From Fidelibacterota bacterium UBA7300 (GTDB lineage Bacteria; Fidelibacterota; Marinisomatia; Marinisomatales; UBA2128): DNA of 22,138 bases. Under the pieces are notes generated by a model. The model did not search any database. It was not told the origin of the DNA and saw only the letters and a program-made list of their open reading frames with translations. This document shows, piece by piece, positions 9,328 to 16,205 of the stretch. Location: NCBI GenBank assembly GCA_002471865.1, contig DKQU01000071.1, positions 9,623 through 31,760 of the forward strand, given 5' to 3'. Made by a program: the position numbers and the translations under genes. Numbering within the stretch: position 1 is the stretch's first letter; every line of letters starts with the position of its first letter.

Positions 9328-9359
9328 AATGTTTTCAGATACAGCCAATATTTATCTGG

Positions 9360-9707
9360 CTACGGCTTTTCATTTATGTTATACGGAGGTGATGTAGACC
9401 CGCGATGGCAAGTCCAACAGGTGATAGCATCCATTTTCAGTGGAGTCATAAAATTCTCATTTATCCCTTTAACCATCTTCATCATGTCCCGGGTGATAAT
9501 CTTGTGCTTAATCTCATCCAATGACTTGTCTTTCATATTATGACAGTAATTGCACTTTACTCCCAAATCCTTCGCCATCTCTTTCATATAAGGTACTATT
9601 TCGCGGGCATTCTTAAACGGCAACACCTGCACGTTTTTCAGATCCTGTGCCTGAACAGCTCCTGAAAATAGTAGCACCACAAAAATACTCAATAGTGAAA
9701 ATTTCAT
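9360..9707 (-). CDS. Small periplasmic di-haem c-type cytochrome
   Basis: This 115-residue protein has a clear signal peptide (cleavage after AVQA, near residue 20) and two c-type haem motifs: CNYCH at 52-56 and CWTCH at 97-101, the latter followed by RG. The layout MKEMAKDLGVKCNYCH...CWTCHRG resembles small cytochromes related to the photosynthetic reaction-centre cytochrome subunit family (CytoC_RC), common in Acidobacteria and FCB bacteria without any photosynthesis. It probably carries electrons in the periplasm. A strong Shine-Dalgarno sequence (GGGAGG) precedes the ATG. The gene starts 13 bases after the barrel-protein gene and belongs to the same operon. Confidence 0.85.
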   Translation of the reverse strand: MKFSLLSIFVVLLFSGAVQAQDLKNVQVLPFKNAREIVPYMKEMAKDLGVKCNYCHNMKDKSLDEIKHKIITRDMMKMVKGINENFMTPLKMDAITCWTCHRGSTSPPYNINEKP

Positions 9708-9720
9708 TTATCCCTCCCTT

Positions 9721-10830
9721 TTAATACCAGAGATGCAGTTGAAACAATAACTCTGGATTTTTACTTTCATTTTCACTCGCCACTTTAGTTACTCGAACCT
9801 GACTTCGGATTTCCACATACGGAAACGGAAAAAATTCGATACCGGCGGAAATTCTACTGAGCGCATTCCTCAAGTATCCAATATCTTCATCGAAAAAATC
9901 ATATTGGGCTGTCAATGTAACGCCTTGTACCAAGCTGTAACTTAACTCACTGAACGACGCCAGGGAAGTGCCGTCTCCTACCCAGTCATTCGCTAAGTCC
10001 ACCTCCCCCATCCAGGTAAACGGTCCCATGGCAGCTCCGCCAAAGATGCCCACCAGCAAAAAGTCGTCCTCCTGTATTGCAGAACCACCCGCCAGCACGG
10101 TGTTCCCCCTTAGCATCCCGGAATACTCCACACGTCCGGTGAAGGTTTTACTTCCAGTGTTTCCGCTAACGAAACCGTCTGAAACACTAGCGGTGATGAA
10201 GAAATCTCCAGCGTTCAGGCCCCCTTCCAATGTAGAGACTGTTGAACGCATAGGCGAAAAGAGCATCCCTTCTGCATTCAGTCCATTCTTCAACTTAATG
10301 TTACCTCCTCGGACGAAGGTGGAATGATCATCAAGAGCCCATCCAAAGTGGGGTATCATTCTGCCGGCGCGGAGATAGCCGCTGAAGCTGCTGAATTCCT
10401 TGCTGATCCACCCTTCCGAATTACCTCCCAGAGCATCCATGGCAGCATAAGCCTGAATACCGGGGGTGATTAGCCAGTGGCCGTAGATCTCCAGCTGCAT
10501 GGGAAAAGAGACTCTCTCCCACTGGGCTTCCTCATCACTGTGAACATAGGTCTGCATACGAAGATCGGTACCAATGCGAAGGTGATCGGACAGAGCTCCT
10601 GTGAATTTTGGTTGCTTTGATAACGGCTTCCAAGACAACTCATCCATTGATACGATAGATGAGCCGTATTCATTTCTTAGACCACTGCCCGTTGGATTCA
10701 CATGACAGGTCACACACGAGACTCCATTCTGAACTGCCAACCGGGGAATGGCCCAAACAGTTTCGGTAAATACAAGAAACATTATAGACAGCAAGAAATA
10801 GATGCTTTTAATTGTTCTCTGCGCCTTCAT
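9721..10830 (-). CDS. Outer-membrane beta-barrel protein with one N-terminal c-type haem motif
   Basis: This 369-residue protein has a signal peptide (residues 1-27, ending VWA), then CVTCH at 39-43 just inside the mature N-terminus, followed by NPTGSGLRNEYG. The rest alternates polar and hydrophobic or aromatic residues with many glycines and ends in LLFQLHLWY, as outer-membrane barrels do. A covalent haem next to a porin-like barrel points to electron transfer at or across the outer membrane, though no experimental family was recognised with certainty. The start overlaps the upstream lipoprotein cytochrome gene by 23 bases. The haem and barrel are seen in the sequence; the electron-conduit role is inference. 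Confidence 0.72.
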   Translation of the reverse strand: MKAQRTIKSIYFLLSIMFLVFTETVWAIPRLAVQNGVSCVTCHVNPTGSGLRNEYGSSIVSMDELSWKPLSKQPKFTGALSDHLRIGTDLRMQTYVHSDEEAQWERVSFPMQLEIYGHWLITPGIQAYAAMDALGGNSEGWISKEFSSFSGYLRAGRMIPHFGWALDDHSTFVRGGNIKLKNGLNAEGMLFSPMRSTVSTLEGGLNAGDFFITASVSDGFVSGNTGSKTFTGRVEYSGMLRGNTVLAGGSAIQEDDFLLVGIFGGAAMGPFTWMGEVDLANDWVGDGTSLASFSELSYSLVQGVTLTAQYDFFDEDIGYLRNALSRISAGIEFFPFPYVEIRSQVRVTKVASENESKNPELLFQLHLWY

Positions 10831-11224
10831 CGATCCATGTCCTGATTTCTGTGATCTGTCCGTCGGAGAGTCGCGAATAACCCGACGGCGGCATTCTTTC
10901 CCCTGTTTGAGAATCGCCGGTCACCTTCAAATAAAGAACTGAACTGTCGGCGTTACCCGATTGAACGAGAAGCAACCCAGCATATGAAGAGGCAACATTC
11001 ACGAGATTAGTATAACTCTCTCCTTCTGATAAATTAAGACCATCTGAAGCATTCACACCCTCATGACAAGGAGGATTATTGGTGGTACAATTGTGATTTA
11101 AGATGGTTTGAATGTGATTCGAGAAAGTGATTTCGTCGGCCTCCGGCTCATTGCCCATGTCGGTACAACCGGTCAAGACGACGATTATTATACTCCCGGT
11201 AATCCAGCCACTTCGACACTTCAT
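10808..11224 (-). CDS. Cytochrome c-type lipoprotein with an expanded CX6CH motif
   Basis: This 138-residue protein has a lipoprotein signal: a hydrophobic core and the lipobox LTGC with Cys20 as lipidation site. The mature part resembles planctomycete-type cytochrome c domains (PSCyt1): ITFSNHIQTILNHNC near the N-terminal side, then a possible axial methionine in GERMPPSG (Met111), then LSDGQITEIRTWIDEGA at the end. Where the family has CxxCH, this protein has CTTNNPPCH (Cys46 to Cys53-His54), that is six residues between the cysteines. Haem attachment is therefore uncertain. The ATG overlaps the stop of the upstream broken gene (ATGA), so it was probably translated in a coupled way with that gene. 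Confidence 0.75.
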   Translation of the reverse strand: MKCRSGWITGSIIIVVLTGCTDMGNEPEADEITFSNHIQTILNHNCTTNNPPCHEGVNASDGLNLSEGESYTNLVNVASSYAGLLLVQSGNADSSVLYLKVTGDSQTGERMPPSGYSRLSDGQITEIRTWIDEGAENN

Positions 11225-11494
11225 TTAAGCAGGAGTAACTTGGCGGTAGACAAAATTCCATCGGCGAGCAACCTGGCAACATAGAGCCCGATGGGATGTG
11301 CTGAGGCGTTCCATTCTACCTCGTACTCGCCTCGCTCAAACCTACTATTCACCAATGTTTCCACCAAATGATCGGTGACAATTAATGGAAACTGAATTAA
11401 AGATTGGATGAATTTCGCTGTTGCAATCTATTTGTGATGTTAATAATGACGGTAAAATAACTCCTGCACGGAATATAAATAGTTTTGTCACCAT
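11221..11494 (-). pseudogene. Remnant of a secreted protein gene: N-terminal start plus FlgD/T9SS-like C-terminal tail
   Basis: An ATG at 11494 with a good Shine-Dalgarno sequence (GAGGG) opens a 49-codon frame (MVTKLFIFRAGVILPSLLTS...), a plausible export signal, which ends at a TAG at 11345-11347. In the next frame the DNA from about 11390 to 11221 encodes an unmistakable C-terminal sorting tail: HLVETLVNSRFERGEYEVEW, then NASAHPIGLYVARLLADG, ending STAKLLLLK with a TGA at 11221-11223. That frame has no usable start and is closed by a stop at 11428-11430. The simplest reading is a large internal deletion with a frame change in a secreted, cell-surface protein gene. Residues 26-43 of the first frame (SEIHPIFNSVSINCHRSFGG) loosely resemble a cytochrome c domain lacking its first cysteine, but this may be chance. 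The tail stop overlaps the next gene's ATG. Confidence 0.7.
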
Positions 11495-11590
11495 TATCCC
11501 TCTTTTGAATTAAGAAAGAGCCAATTTAGCTGAGACATCTTTAACAATCTATACACAATTTCTTTAGTGATAGAAGTAAATCTTGCTGGA

Positions 11591-11618
11591 AACAAAAAAG
11601 CCCCCTGTCGGGGGCTTT
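11591..11618 (-). terminator. Intrinsic terminator of the small two-repeat protein gene
   Basis: A 9-base perfect stem (AAAGCCCCC at 11597-11605 with GGGGGCTTT at 11610-11618) closes a 4-base loop. Read on the - strand it is followed by a run of T residues, so it lies 25 bases after the stop of the 74-residue protein gene in ideal terminator position. The A-flanked stem could also stop transcription on the + strand. Confidence 0.9.
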
Positions 11619-11642
11619 CAAGTTCATTCATTTATGAGGTGT

Positions 11643-11867
11643 TTAGCGACCTCGAGCCATCTTGGCACGGGAAACATCTCCATCCTTATCGATGAAGTAG
11701 AGGTATCCCGACTGCCTGGAAACACCTGCATTGGCTACTTTTTCTGCGTTCCCGCCGCCCTTACCGGCACGAGCCATTTTTGAACGCCATACATTCCCGT
11801 CTTTACCGAGGTAGTAAAGAAATCCGGATTGCTTGCTAACACCTACTGTTTTTACTTTCTCAGCCAT
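11643..11867 (-). CDS. Small basic protein of two 39-residue-offset repeats (family not named)
   Basis: This 74-residue protein is made of two copies of one unit. Residues 2-38 (AEKVKTVGVSKQSGFLYYLG, then KDGNVWRSKMARAGKGG) align with 41-74 (AEKVANAGVSRQSGYLYFID, then KDGDVSRAKMARGR). Each unit has a GVS[KR]QSG[FY]LY strand, a KDGxV turn and a basic SKMARxG/AKMARGR end, which suggests two beta-hairpins with a positively charged surface. It has no signal peptide, no membrane segment and no cysteines. I do not recognise a characterised family; nucleic-acid binding is only a guess from charge. Expression signals are unusually good: promoter at 11923-11951, Shine-Dalgarno AAGGAG before the ATG, and its own terminator, so it looks like an abundant stand-alone product. 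Confidence 0.85.
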   Translation of the reverse strand: MAEKVKTVGVSKQSGFLYYLGKDGNVWRSKMARAGKGGGNAEKVANAGVSRQSGYLYFIDKDGDVSRAKMARGR

Positions 11868-11910
11868 GATTAATCTCCTTGTATTAGGTTAAGAAAAGTG
11901 CGTTTTATGC

Positions 11911-11979
11911 TTCTCGTCGGTGAGTTTAGTGGCTCTCGACGAGAAAGTCAAGCTTTTTCCGTCGGGGCACCGACGAGAA
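11911..11979. repeat. Operator-like CGACGAGAA repeats around the small-gene promoter
   Basis: Three copies of the 9-mer CGACGAGAA occur within 70 bases: inverted at 11911-11919 (overlapping the predicted transcription start), direct at 11937-11945 (in the promoter spacer) and direct at 11971-11979 (upstream of the -35 box). The outer two are part of a perfect 12-base inverted repeat, TTCTCGTCGGTG (11911-11922) and CACCGACGAGAA (11968-11979). A short hairpin (CGTCGG/CCGACG, 11960-11975) overlaps the upstream copy. Position relative to the promoter suggests binding sites for a regulator. No U-run follows, so it is not a terminator. Confidence 0.55.
11923..11951 (-). promoter_or_regulatory. Sigma-70-like promoter of the two-repeat protein gene
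   Basis: On the - strand, TTGACT (11946-11951) and TAAACT (11923-11928) are separated by exactly 17 bases. The predicted transcription start is near 11916, giving a leader of about 49 bases before the ATG at 11867. The spacer contains one of the CGACGAGAAA repeats described separately. Confidence 0.65.
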
Positions 11980-12000
11980 AAAAACAGCTATTTTCACCTT

Positions 12001-13128
12001 TTAGCGAAAAATAAAATCATTTATAAAACTACCCAAGCGCCAGAGTTCTTTAATTCGACTGAATAAACCACTCTCACCTGATTCGGCTTCATTATGACTA
12101 TAAAGACCGCTGATAAAAGTATGTACATCCCCACCATGTGATTCTAAAGCTTCACTGAAGGCTACCGTTTCTGTAAACGGAATCATATTATCCTTAACGC
12201 CGTGGACAAGGTAAAGAGAAAAGTTGATCTGCTTAATGAAATAGCGAGGGGAAAGAGATTCGACAGTTGACATGAGTTTAGGAAGAACACTCAGTGCCAA
12301 TTCTAAACTTTTCTTTCGATCCGTTGTAATAAGATCGATGAACGATCTGTCTTTCTCTGATAGCGCAGCAAGATGATCTTCCATGACACCATCTTCTTCT
12401 ACTAAAGCTAGAAAGTATCTACGAATCTCTTCTATATTAAAATCACCATCAAAATAGTCTATGTAGTTATGAAAGAAAACGATATTCCCCCACTCGTGAG
12501 GATCAAAGCTGTAATCTTTCCCGGCATGGGAACACTCTCCGGTCAAAACAAACTTCAGAGTACGTTCCAAATCAAAATAGCTCCCGAATGAAAGAACTTT
12601 GGCGGGAAGCCCGTTCATTCTGAGATCAAGACAAGCCTTAACCAGTTGTGAACCACCGAAGCTGAACCCGATAGTAGTAATTCTATCAGAAAGGACATCT
12701 GGACGCTGATGTACCTGAAGAAAAATCTCAACCATCTGCTCTACTGTCTCCTCTCGAATCAATACCTCTTTTAGCCGAGGGAGGCCGGGTATGTAAACCT
12801 TAAAGCCTACTTTCGCTAGTCCTCGAGCGAGCCGGTTGAGAATCTCGTGGTTTTCTCCCGCAGGTGACGCACCCTGAAATAATATTATAGCGGGAGCCGG
12901 ACCGGAAGAACGTGGGTGCCAAATCCTCATAGGCACTTCGTCACCATTCCCAGTGGTATAGCTGGCCACCTCAACAGTCACCTTAGGAGTGAGTGCATTA
13001 ACGATAGATGAGGTCCTGCCGGGAACGGCACTAGTCAACAGCACAATGAACCTGAAAACAGACCTGAGCGGTCGCCAAGTGAATACCATTAACATTATAA
13101 GGAGAGCCGGGATAAGGAGAATATCCAT
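12001..13128 (-). CDS. Membrane-anchored alpha/beta hydrolase
   Basis: This 375-residue protein has an N-terminal hydrophobic segment (residues 2-17, with a second near 24-33) that probably anchors it to the inner membrane, followed by an alpha/beta-hydrolase fold. The nucleophile elbow is GFSFG with Ser156, and an oxyanion-side strand reads IILFQGASPAGEN. Asp313 (in LVHGVKDNMIP) and His345 (in LYSHNEAES) complete a full catalytic triad. The VHGxxDxxIP pattern is typical of esterases and dienelactone-hydrolase-like proteins, but the substrate is unknown. The ATG lies 3 bases after the amidohydrolase stop, so they are cotranscribed. It is the last gene of the proposed operon. Confidence 0.85.
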   Translation of the reverse strand: MDILLIPALLIMLMVFTWRPLRSVFRFIVLLTSAVPGRTSSIVNALTPKVTVEVASYTTGNGDEVPMRIWHPRSSGPAPAIILFQGASPAGENHEILNRLARGLAKVGFKVYIPGLPRLKEVLIREETVEQMVEIFLQVHQRPDVLSDRITTIGFSFGGSQLVKACLDLRMNGLPAKVLSFGSYFDLERTLKFVLTGECSHAGKDYSFDPHEWGNIVFFHNYIDYFDGDFNIEEIRRYFLALVEEDGVMEDHLAALSEKDRSFIDLITTDRKKSLELALSVLPKLMSTVESLSPRYFIKQINFSLYLVHGVKDNMIPFTETVAFSEALESHGGDVHTFISGLYSHNEAESGESGLFSRIKELWRLGSFINDFIFR

Positions 13129-13131
13129 CGG

Positions 13132-14208
13132 TCACTCTTTTGGAATGAGATCAAATCCCCTTGATAGACAGGCTTCGGGAACTCCAAGTTCGTGCAGAGT
13201 TATCACATTCTGCTCCAATGCATTTTCAATCTGTTGAATGTGCCACGCTTCCTTTGTGGACAGCTCACCAAGGAAATAAAACGGGCTGACAGCAGGGAAA
13301 AACTGAAGAGGGAAATCACTGCCGTAATAGAGCCGTTCAAATAGATGAGGATGTTCTAAGAAGTGTCTAAGATAACCGGTCATATGGCCCAGCGTCAGGG
13401 CGGATATATCTCCGAACAGGTTCGAGTACAATTCGAGCATCTCGAGAAAGCGGGCGAAGAAAGGGTACTTAAGGCTGACGCCGTCTCCTGCGGAGTGAGC
13501 CGCGATCACCTTCACTCCCTCTTCCAATGGGAGATACAGACGGTTGGGATCACCAAAAGACTGATCCACCACCGGAACAGCGTGCTCTTCTGCGGCGTGA
13601 GTGAGGAGAGGCAGTCCCAGCTCCGACATCCTGCGGTAGAACGGAATGATCCTCTTATCTGCAGGATCTATCCCCTGACTGTTGGGAATCCACTTAATGA
13701 GTACTGCACCCAGCTCTTTTACCCGTTCCAGTTCATCCAGTGCATCTCGCCGGTAGGGATTTACAGATGCGCCGGGATACATCTGCTGATTCTTGGAGCA
13801 GATCTGAAAGAGATAATCGTTGGATATCAGAAAGGGAGTCTTGTTCAGATCGAGTTTACCTGATCTGTCATACACTCCATCCATGGCGAGGAGAACTGCA
13901 CAGTGGCGCTTGAAAGGGGTATCCAAAAGTCCGTCCAGATTCTCCACGTACTGTCTGTCCCGCTCTTCATCTGTACCCGATGAAGGGAGATCGGTGAAGA
14001 GATTCACCAGGTAGTAAACCAGTGAACGACGAAACTTCGGATTGACGTAACAGCCGTTTGATTCACTCAGTGCCAGGAGGTGCAGGTGGATGTCACAGAC
14101 TTCCAGGTCTTCTATAGCGACCTTACTACCAGAAAAATCAAATCGCCATGGAACAGCGGTGAGAGCCGCTAGCGCCGGGAGCGATTTTAAAAACTGACGC
14201 CTAAACAA
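13132..14208 (-). CDS. Tat-exported amidohydrolase (amidohydrolase_2 type)
   Basis: This 358-residue protein begins at a TTG supported by a GAGGA Shine-Dalgarno sequence. The N-terminus MFRRQFLKSL carries the twin-arginine pattern RRxFLK followed by an alanine-rich hydrophobic stretch. The metal-dependent hydrolase core follows: DIHLHLL (His41, His43), LLTHAAEEH (His204), VIAAHSAG (His238) and YYGSDFPLQ (Asp298), the set seen in amidohydrolase_2 (TIM-barrel) hydrolases and decarboxylases. The metal-site residues thus look complete. Export through Tat would deliver the folded, metal-loaded enzyme to the periplasm. The gene lies 10 bases after the aminotransferase gene and 3 bases before the hydrolase gene. 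The substrate is unknown. Confidence 0.85.
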   Translation of the reverse strand: MFRRQFLKSLPALAALTAVPWRFDFSGSKVAIEDLEVCDIHLHLLALSESNGCYVNPKFRRSLVYYLVNLFTDLPSSGTDEERDRQYVENLDGLLDTPFKRHCAVLLAMDGVYDRSGKLDLNKTPFLISNDYLFQICSKNQQMYPGASVNPYRRDALDELERVKELGAVLIKWIPNSQGIDPADKRIIPFYRRMSELGLPLLTHAAEEHAVPVVDQSFGDPNRLYLPLEEGVKVIAAHSAGDGVSLKYPFFARFLEMLELYSNLFGDISALTLGHMTGYLRHFLEHPHLFERLYYGSDFPLQFFPAVSPFYFLGELSTKEAWHIQQIENALEQNVITLHELGVPEACLSRGFDLIPKE

Positions 14209-14218
14209 GATTTCCTCG

Positions 14219-15640
14219 CTACTTTAACAGCTGGACTCGCTTACCGGCCGCGAATTCTCCCTGAAGGAGATTAACTGCGTAAATGCCCGACGCCGCGGGC
14301 ACTCCGAAGGTGTCTTTCCCATCCCAGATCACTGTCTGCTCACCAGCAGGGAGAAAATCGTGGACCAGCGTCCTGACTTTCCGGCCCAGCAGGTCGTAAA
14401 TCACCAGGGTCACCTTCTCGTCTCCCATCACATTGAAGCGAACGGTGCAGCGGGAGTTGAACGGATTGGGATAGATGGATTGAAGAACAAAAGTATGGGC
14501 AATGGGAAAACTGCCGGGAATACCCATCTCCAGCACCGAGGCCAGAGCCTCGAGGAATCCCGCCATCTCATCCAAAGTCCCCGTGGAGACACGCAAGTGT
14601 TTAGGCATACCCCAACCGGAGCGGACCTGGAAGCCCAACTCACTGAGAGCCGTCCGGACAGCTGAGGCATCTGTACCTACATCCACCATCACAAAGTTGG
14701 CTTCCGCCTGGATGTATTCAAGCTTCATATCGGTAAAGCCGCTATAGAGCATCTCTTTAGCCTGGATGTTGAGACTAATGGTTTCCTCCAGATGGGATGT
14801 ATCATCTAGAGCTGCTATGGCAGCCGCTTGGGACGGCCGACTGATAGTCGACCATAGCTGGCCGGAACCGATCTGAGGGGTAAGATCCGGCGAAGCAATT
14901 GTGTAGCCTGTCCGGGCGCCGGCAAGACCGTAGGCCTTGGAAAGCGTACGGATGACAATTACCGGCAAGCCCTCCTCAACATAGTGGATGCAACTCTCAT
15001 AATCCTCTGTCTGTATGTAGTGATGGTACGCCTCGTCCACCGCCACAACGACACCCTTCGGAACCTTGGCAAGGAAAGACGCCATTTCATCCTTATGGAT
15101 GATCGTCCCCAGGGGGTTGTTAGGGTTCACCAGTGAGATCAGTTTCGTCTTCGGCGTGACAGCATCGAGGATTCCCTGAAGATCAATCACGTAGTTCTTA
15201 TCTACTGGGACGTACACTACGGCGGCACCGTTGGTGGTCCCTTCCCATGCCATCTGTGTATAAGTAGGCGTAGCTGTGACGATTTCATCGCCTGCACCCA
15301 GAAAAGCATCCGCCACCAGCCGTATCATCTCCGTGGCTCCAGCACCCGCGCAGAAGTGATTGGCAGGAAGTTCGTGCATCTTCGCCAGGCCGGCTTCCAG
15401 TGTAGAATTGAACGAGTCCGGATAACGATTTGCCAGAATGGATTCTTTCGCAAGAGCTTTCTGAGCGAGAGGTGACGGGCCCAGGGGGTTTTCATTGTGG
15501 GAGAGCCGTCCGGTGTAGTCATCAGGATCGTCGATATGAAACGGCATGGCTTTTACCCGTCCCACACCTGGGAGAAACATGAAGCTGAGTGCAGCGGTGG
15601 ATTTTAGAAATTCGCGGCGGGAAAACGGTGAGTAACTCAT
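14219..15640 (-). CDS. Tat-exported HisC-like PLP aminotransferase with FlgD/T9SS-like C-terminal tail
   Basis: This 473-residue protein has three parts. Residues 1-31 are a twin-arginine signal (SRREFLK, hydrophobic core, VKA cleavage site). Residues about 40-370 are a fold-type I aminotransferase closest in style to histidinol-phosphate aminotransferase: LSHNENPLGPSP, NPNNPLGT (Asn172 region), VDEAYHHY (Asp202), the PLP lysine Lys235 in TLSKAYGLAGARTGY (Arg243), and Arg350 in HLRVSTGT. Residues about 388-473 are a FlgD-like sorting tail: YPNPFNS, VIYDLLGRKVRTLV, AGEQTVIWDGKD, SGIYAVNLLQG and a final KRVQLLK. A standard HisC is cytoplasmic and ends near residue 360, so this is an exported relative, not the biosynthetic enzyme. 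The ATG has a GAGAGG Shine-Dalgarno sequence. Confidence 0.9.
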   Translation of the reverse strand: MSYSPFSRREFLKSTAALSFMFLPGVGRVKAMPFHIDDPDDYTGRLSHNENPLGPSPLAQKALAKESILANRYPDSFNSTLEAGLAKMHELPANHFCAGAGATEMIRLVADAFLGAGDEIVTATPTYTQMAWEGTTNGAAVVYVPVDKNYVIDLQGILDAVTPKTKLISLVNPNNPLGTIIHKDEMASFLAKVPKGVVVAVDEAYHHYIQTEDYESCIHYVEEGLPVIVIRTLSKAYGLAGARTGYTIASPDLTPQIGSGQLWSTISRPSQAAAIAALDDTSHLEETISLNIQAKEMLYSGFTDMKLEYIQAEANFVMVDVGTDASAVRTALSELGFQVRSGWGMPKHLRVSTGTLDEMAGFLEALASVLEMGIPGSFPIAHTFVLQSIYPNPFNSRCTVRFNVMGDEKVTLVIYDLLGRKVRTLVHDFLPAGEQTVIWDGKDTFGVPAASGIYAVNLLQGEFAAGKRVQLLK

Positions 15641-15700
15641 GACCTCTCTATCATACTGTCTATTTTACACCTGAGAAATCAACCGTCTAAGCACCGCTTT

Positions 15701-16150
15701 TCAGGGAAGCTTTACGCCCACGCCGTGATCGAAAACAAGAGAACCTCCCAGGTTACCGGAGTAGAACACAACCAGCATCAGGAAAAGCAGACAGACTAAT
15801 GTCACGATTCCAAGACGTCGGGAATCTCCATATCTCAGCCGGAGCCAGAACCATCCGCCAAAGAGTATCAGGGATCCCCAGATGGTAATATTGCCAAATT
15901 GCTCATGACTGGCGATGAGATCAGCCACTTCCTGTGAAACGCCGGCATTTGATGCGGCCAGGTCAGCGGCTGCTTCACCGGACAGAATGGCAAAAAGTGT
16001 GATGGTTACAGAAAGTCCCAGAATCCAAAGTGGAACCGTAGGAGCCATCCACTTCGGCTTCAAAAAAACGATCATCTGAAAGAAAAATGCTGCCATGAGA
16101 AGAGCGATGGGAAAATGTGTCAGAGCAGGATGAAGCTCAGCCAACTGCAT
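15701..16150 (-). CDS. DUF2231-type integral membrane protein
   Basis: The ATG at 16150 has an excellent Shine-Dalgarno sequence (AAGGAGAG) and gives 149 residues; a longer frame upstream overlaps the epimerase gene and looks spurious. The protein starts MQLAELHPALTHFPIALLMA, the LHPxxxHFPIAL opening of DUF2231-like membrane proteins, and has four hydrophobic helices (about 10-30, 42-60, 80-100 and 108-128). The conserved histidines in the first helix and in IASHEQFGN could bind haem or metal, as suspected for this family, but the function is not established. It lies between the epimerase and aminotransferase genes in the same direction. Confidence 0.8.
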   Translation of the reverse strand: MQLAELHPALTHFPIALLMAAFFFQMIVFLKPKWMAPTVPLWILGLSVTITLFAILSGEAAADLAASNAGVSQEVADLIASHEQFGNITIWGSLILFGGWFWLRLRYGDSRRLGIVTLVCLLFLMLVVFYSGNLGGSLVFDHGVGVKLP

Positions 16151-16205
16151 TAAACTCTCCTTGGTTCTGCTTCCGGTATGTATTTGTTTTCTTCTCTCAT
16201 AGACT

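Noticed and set aside
11345..11427. Cytochrome-like segment IFNSVSINCH as a real haem domain
   Set aside because: Only one cysteine is present and the same DNA encodes the start of the sorting tail in another frame, so the likeness may be chance.
11960..11984. Hairpin followed by an A run as terminator of the hydrolase operon
   Set aside because: On the - strand the T run comes before the hairpin, not after it, and on the + strand the hairpin is followed by A residues. It fits the operator repeats better.
13363..13863. 166-codon open frame on the + strand
   Set aside because: It lies fully opposite the amidohydrolase gene, whose metal-binding motifs are intact, and it shows no recognisable domain.
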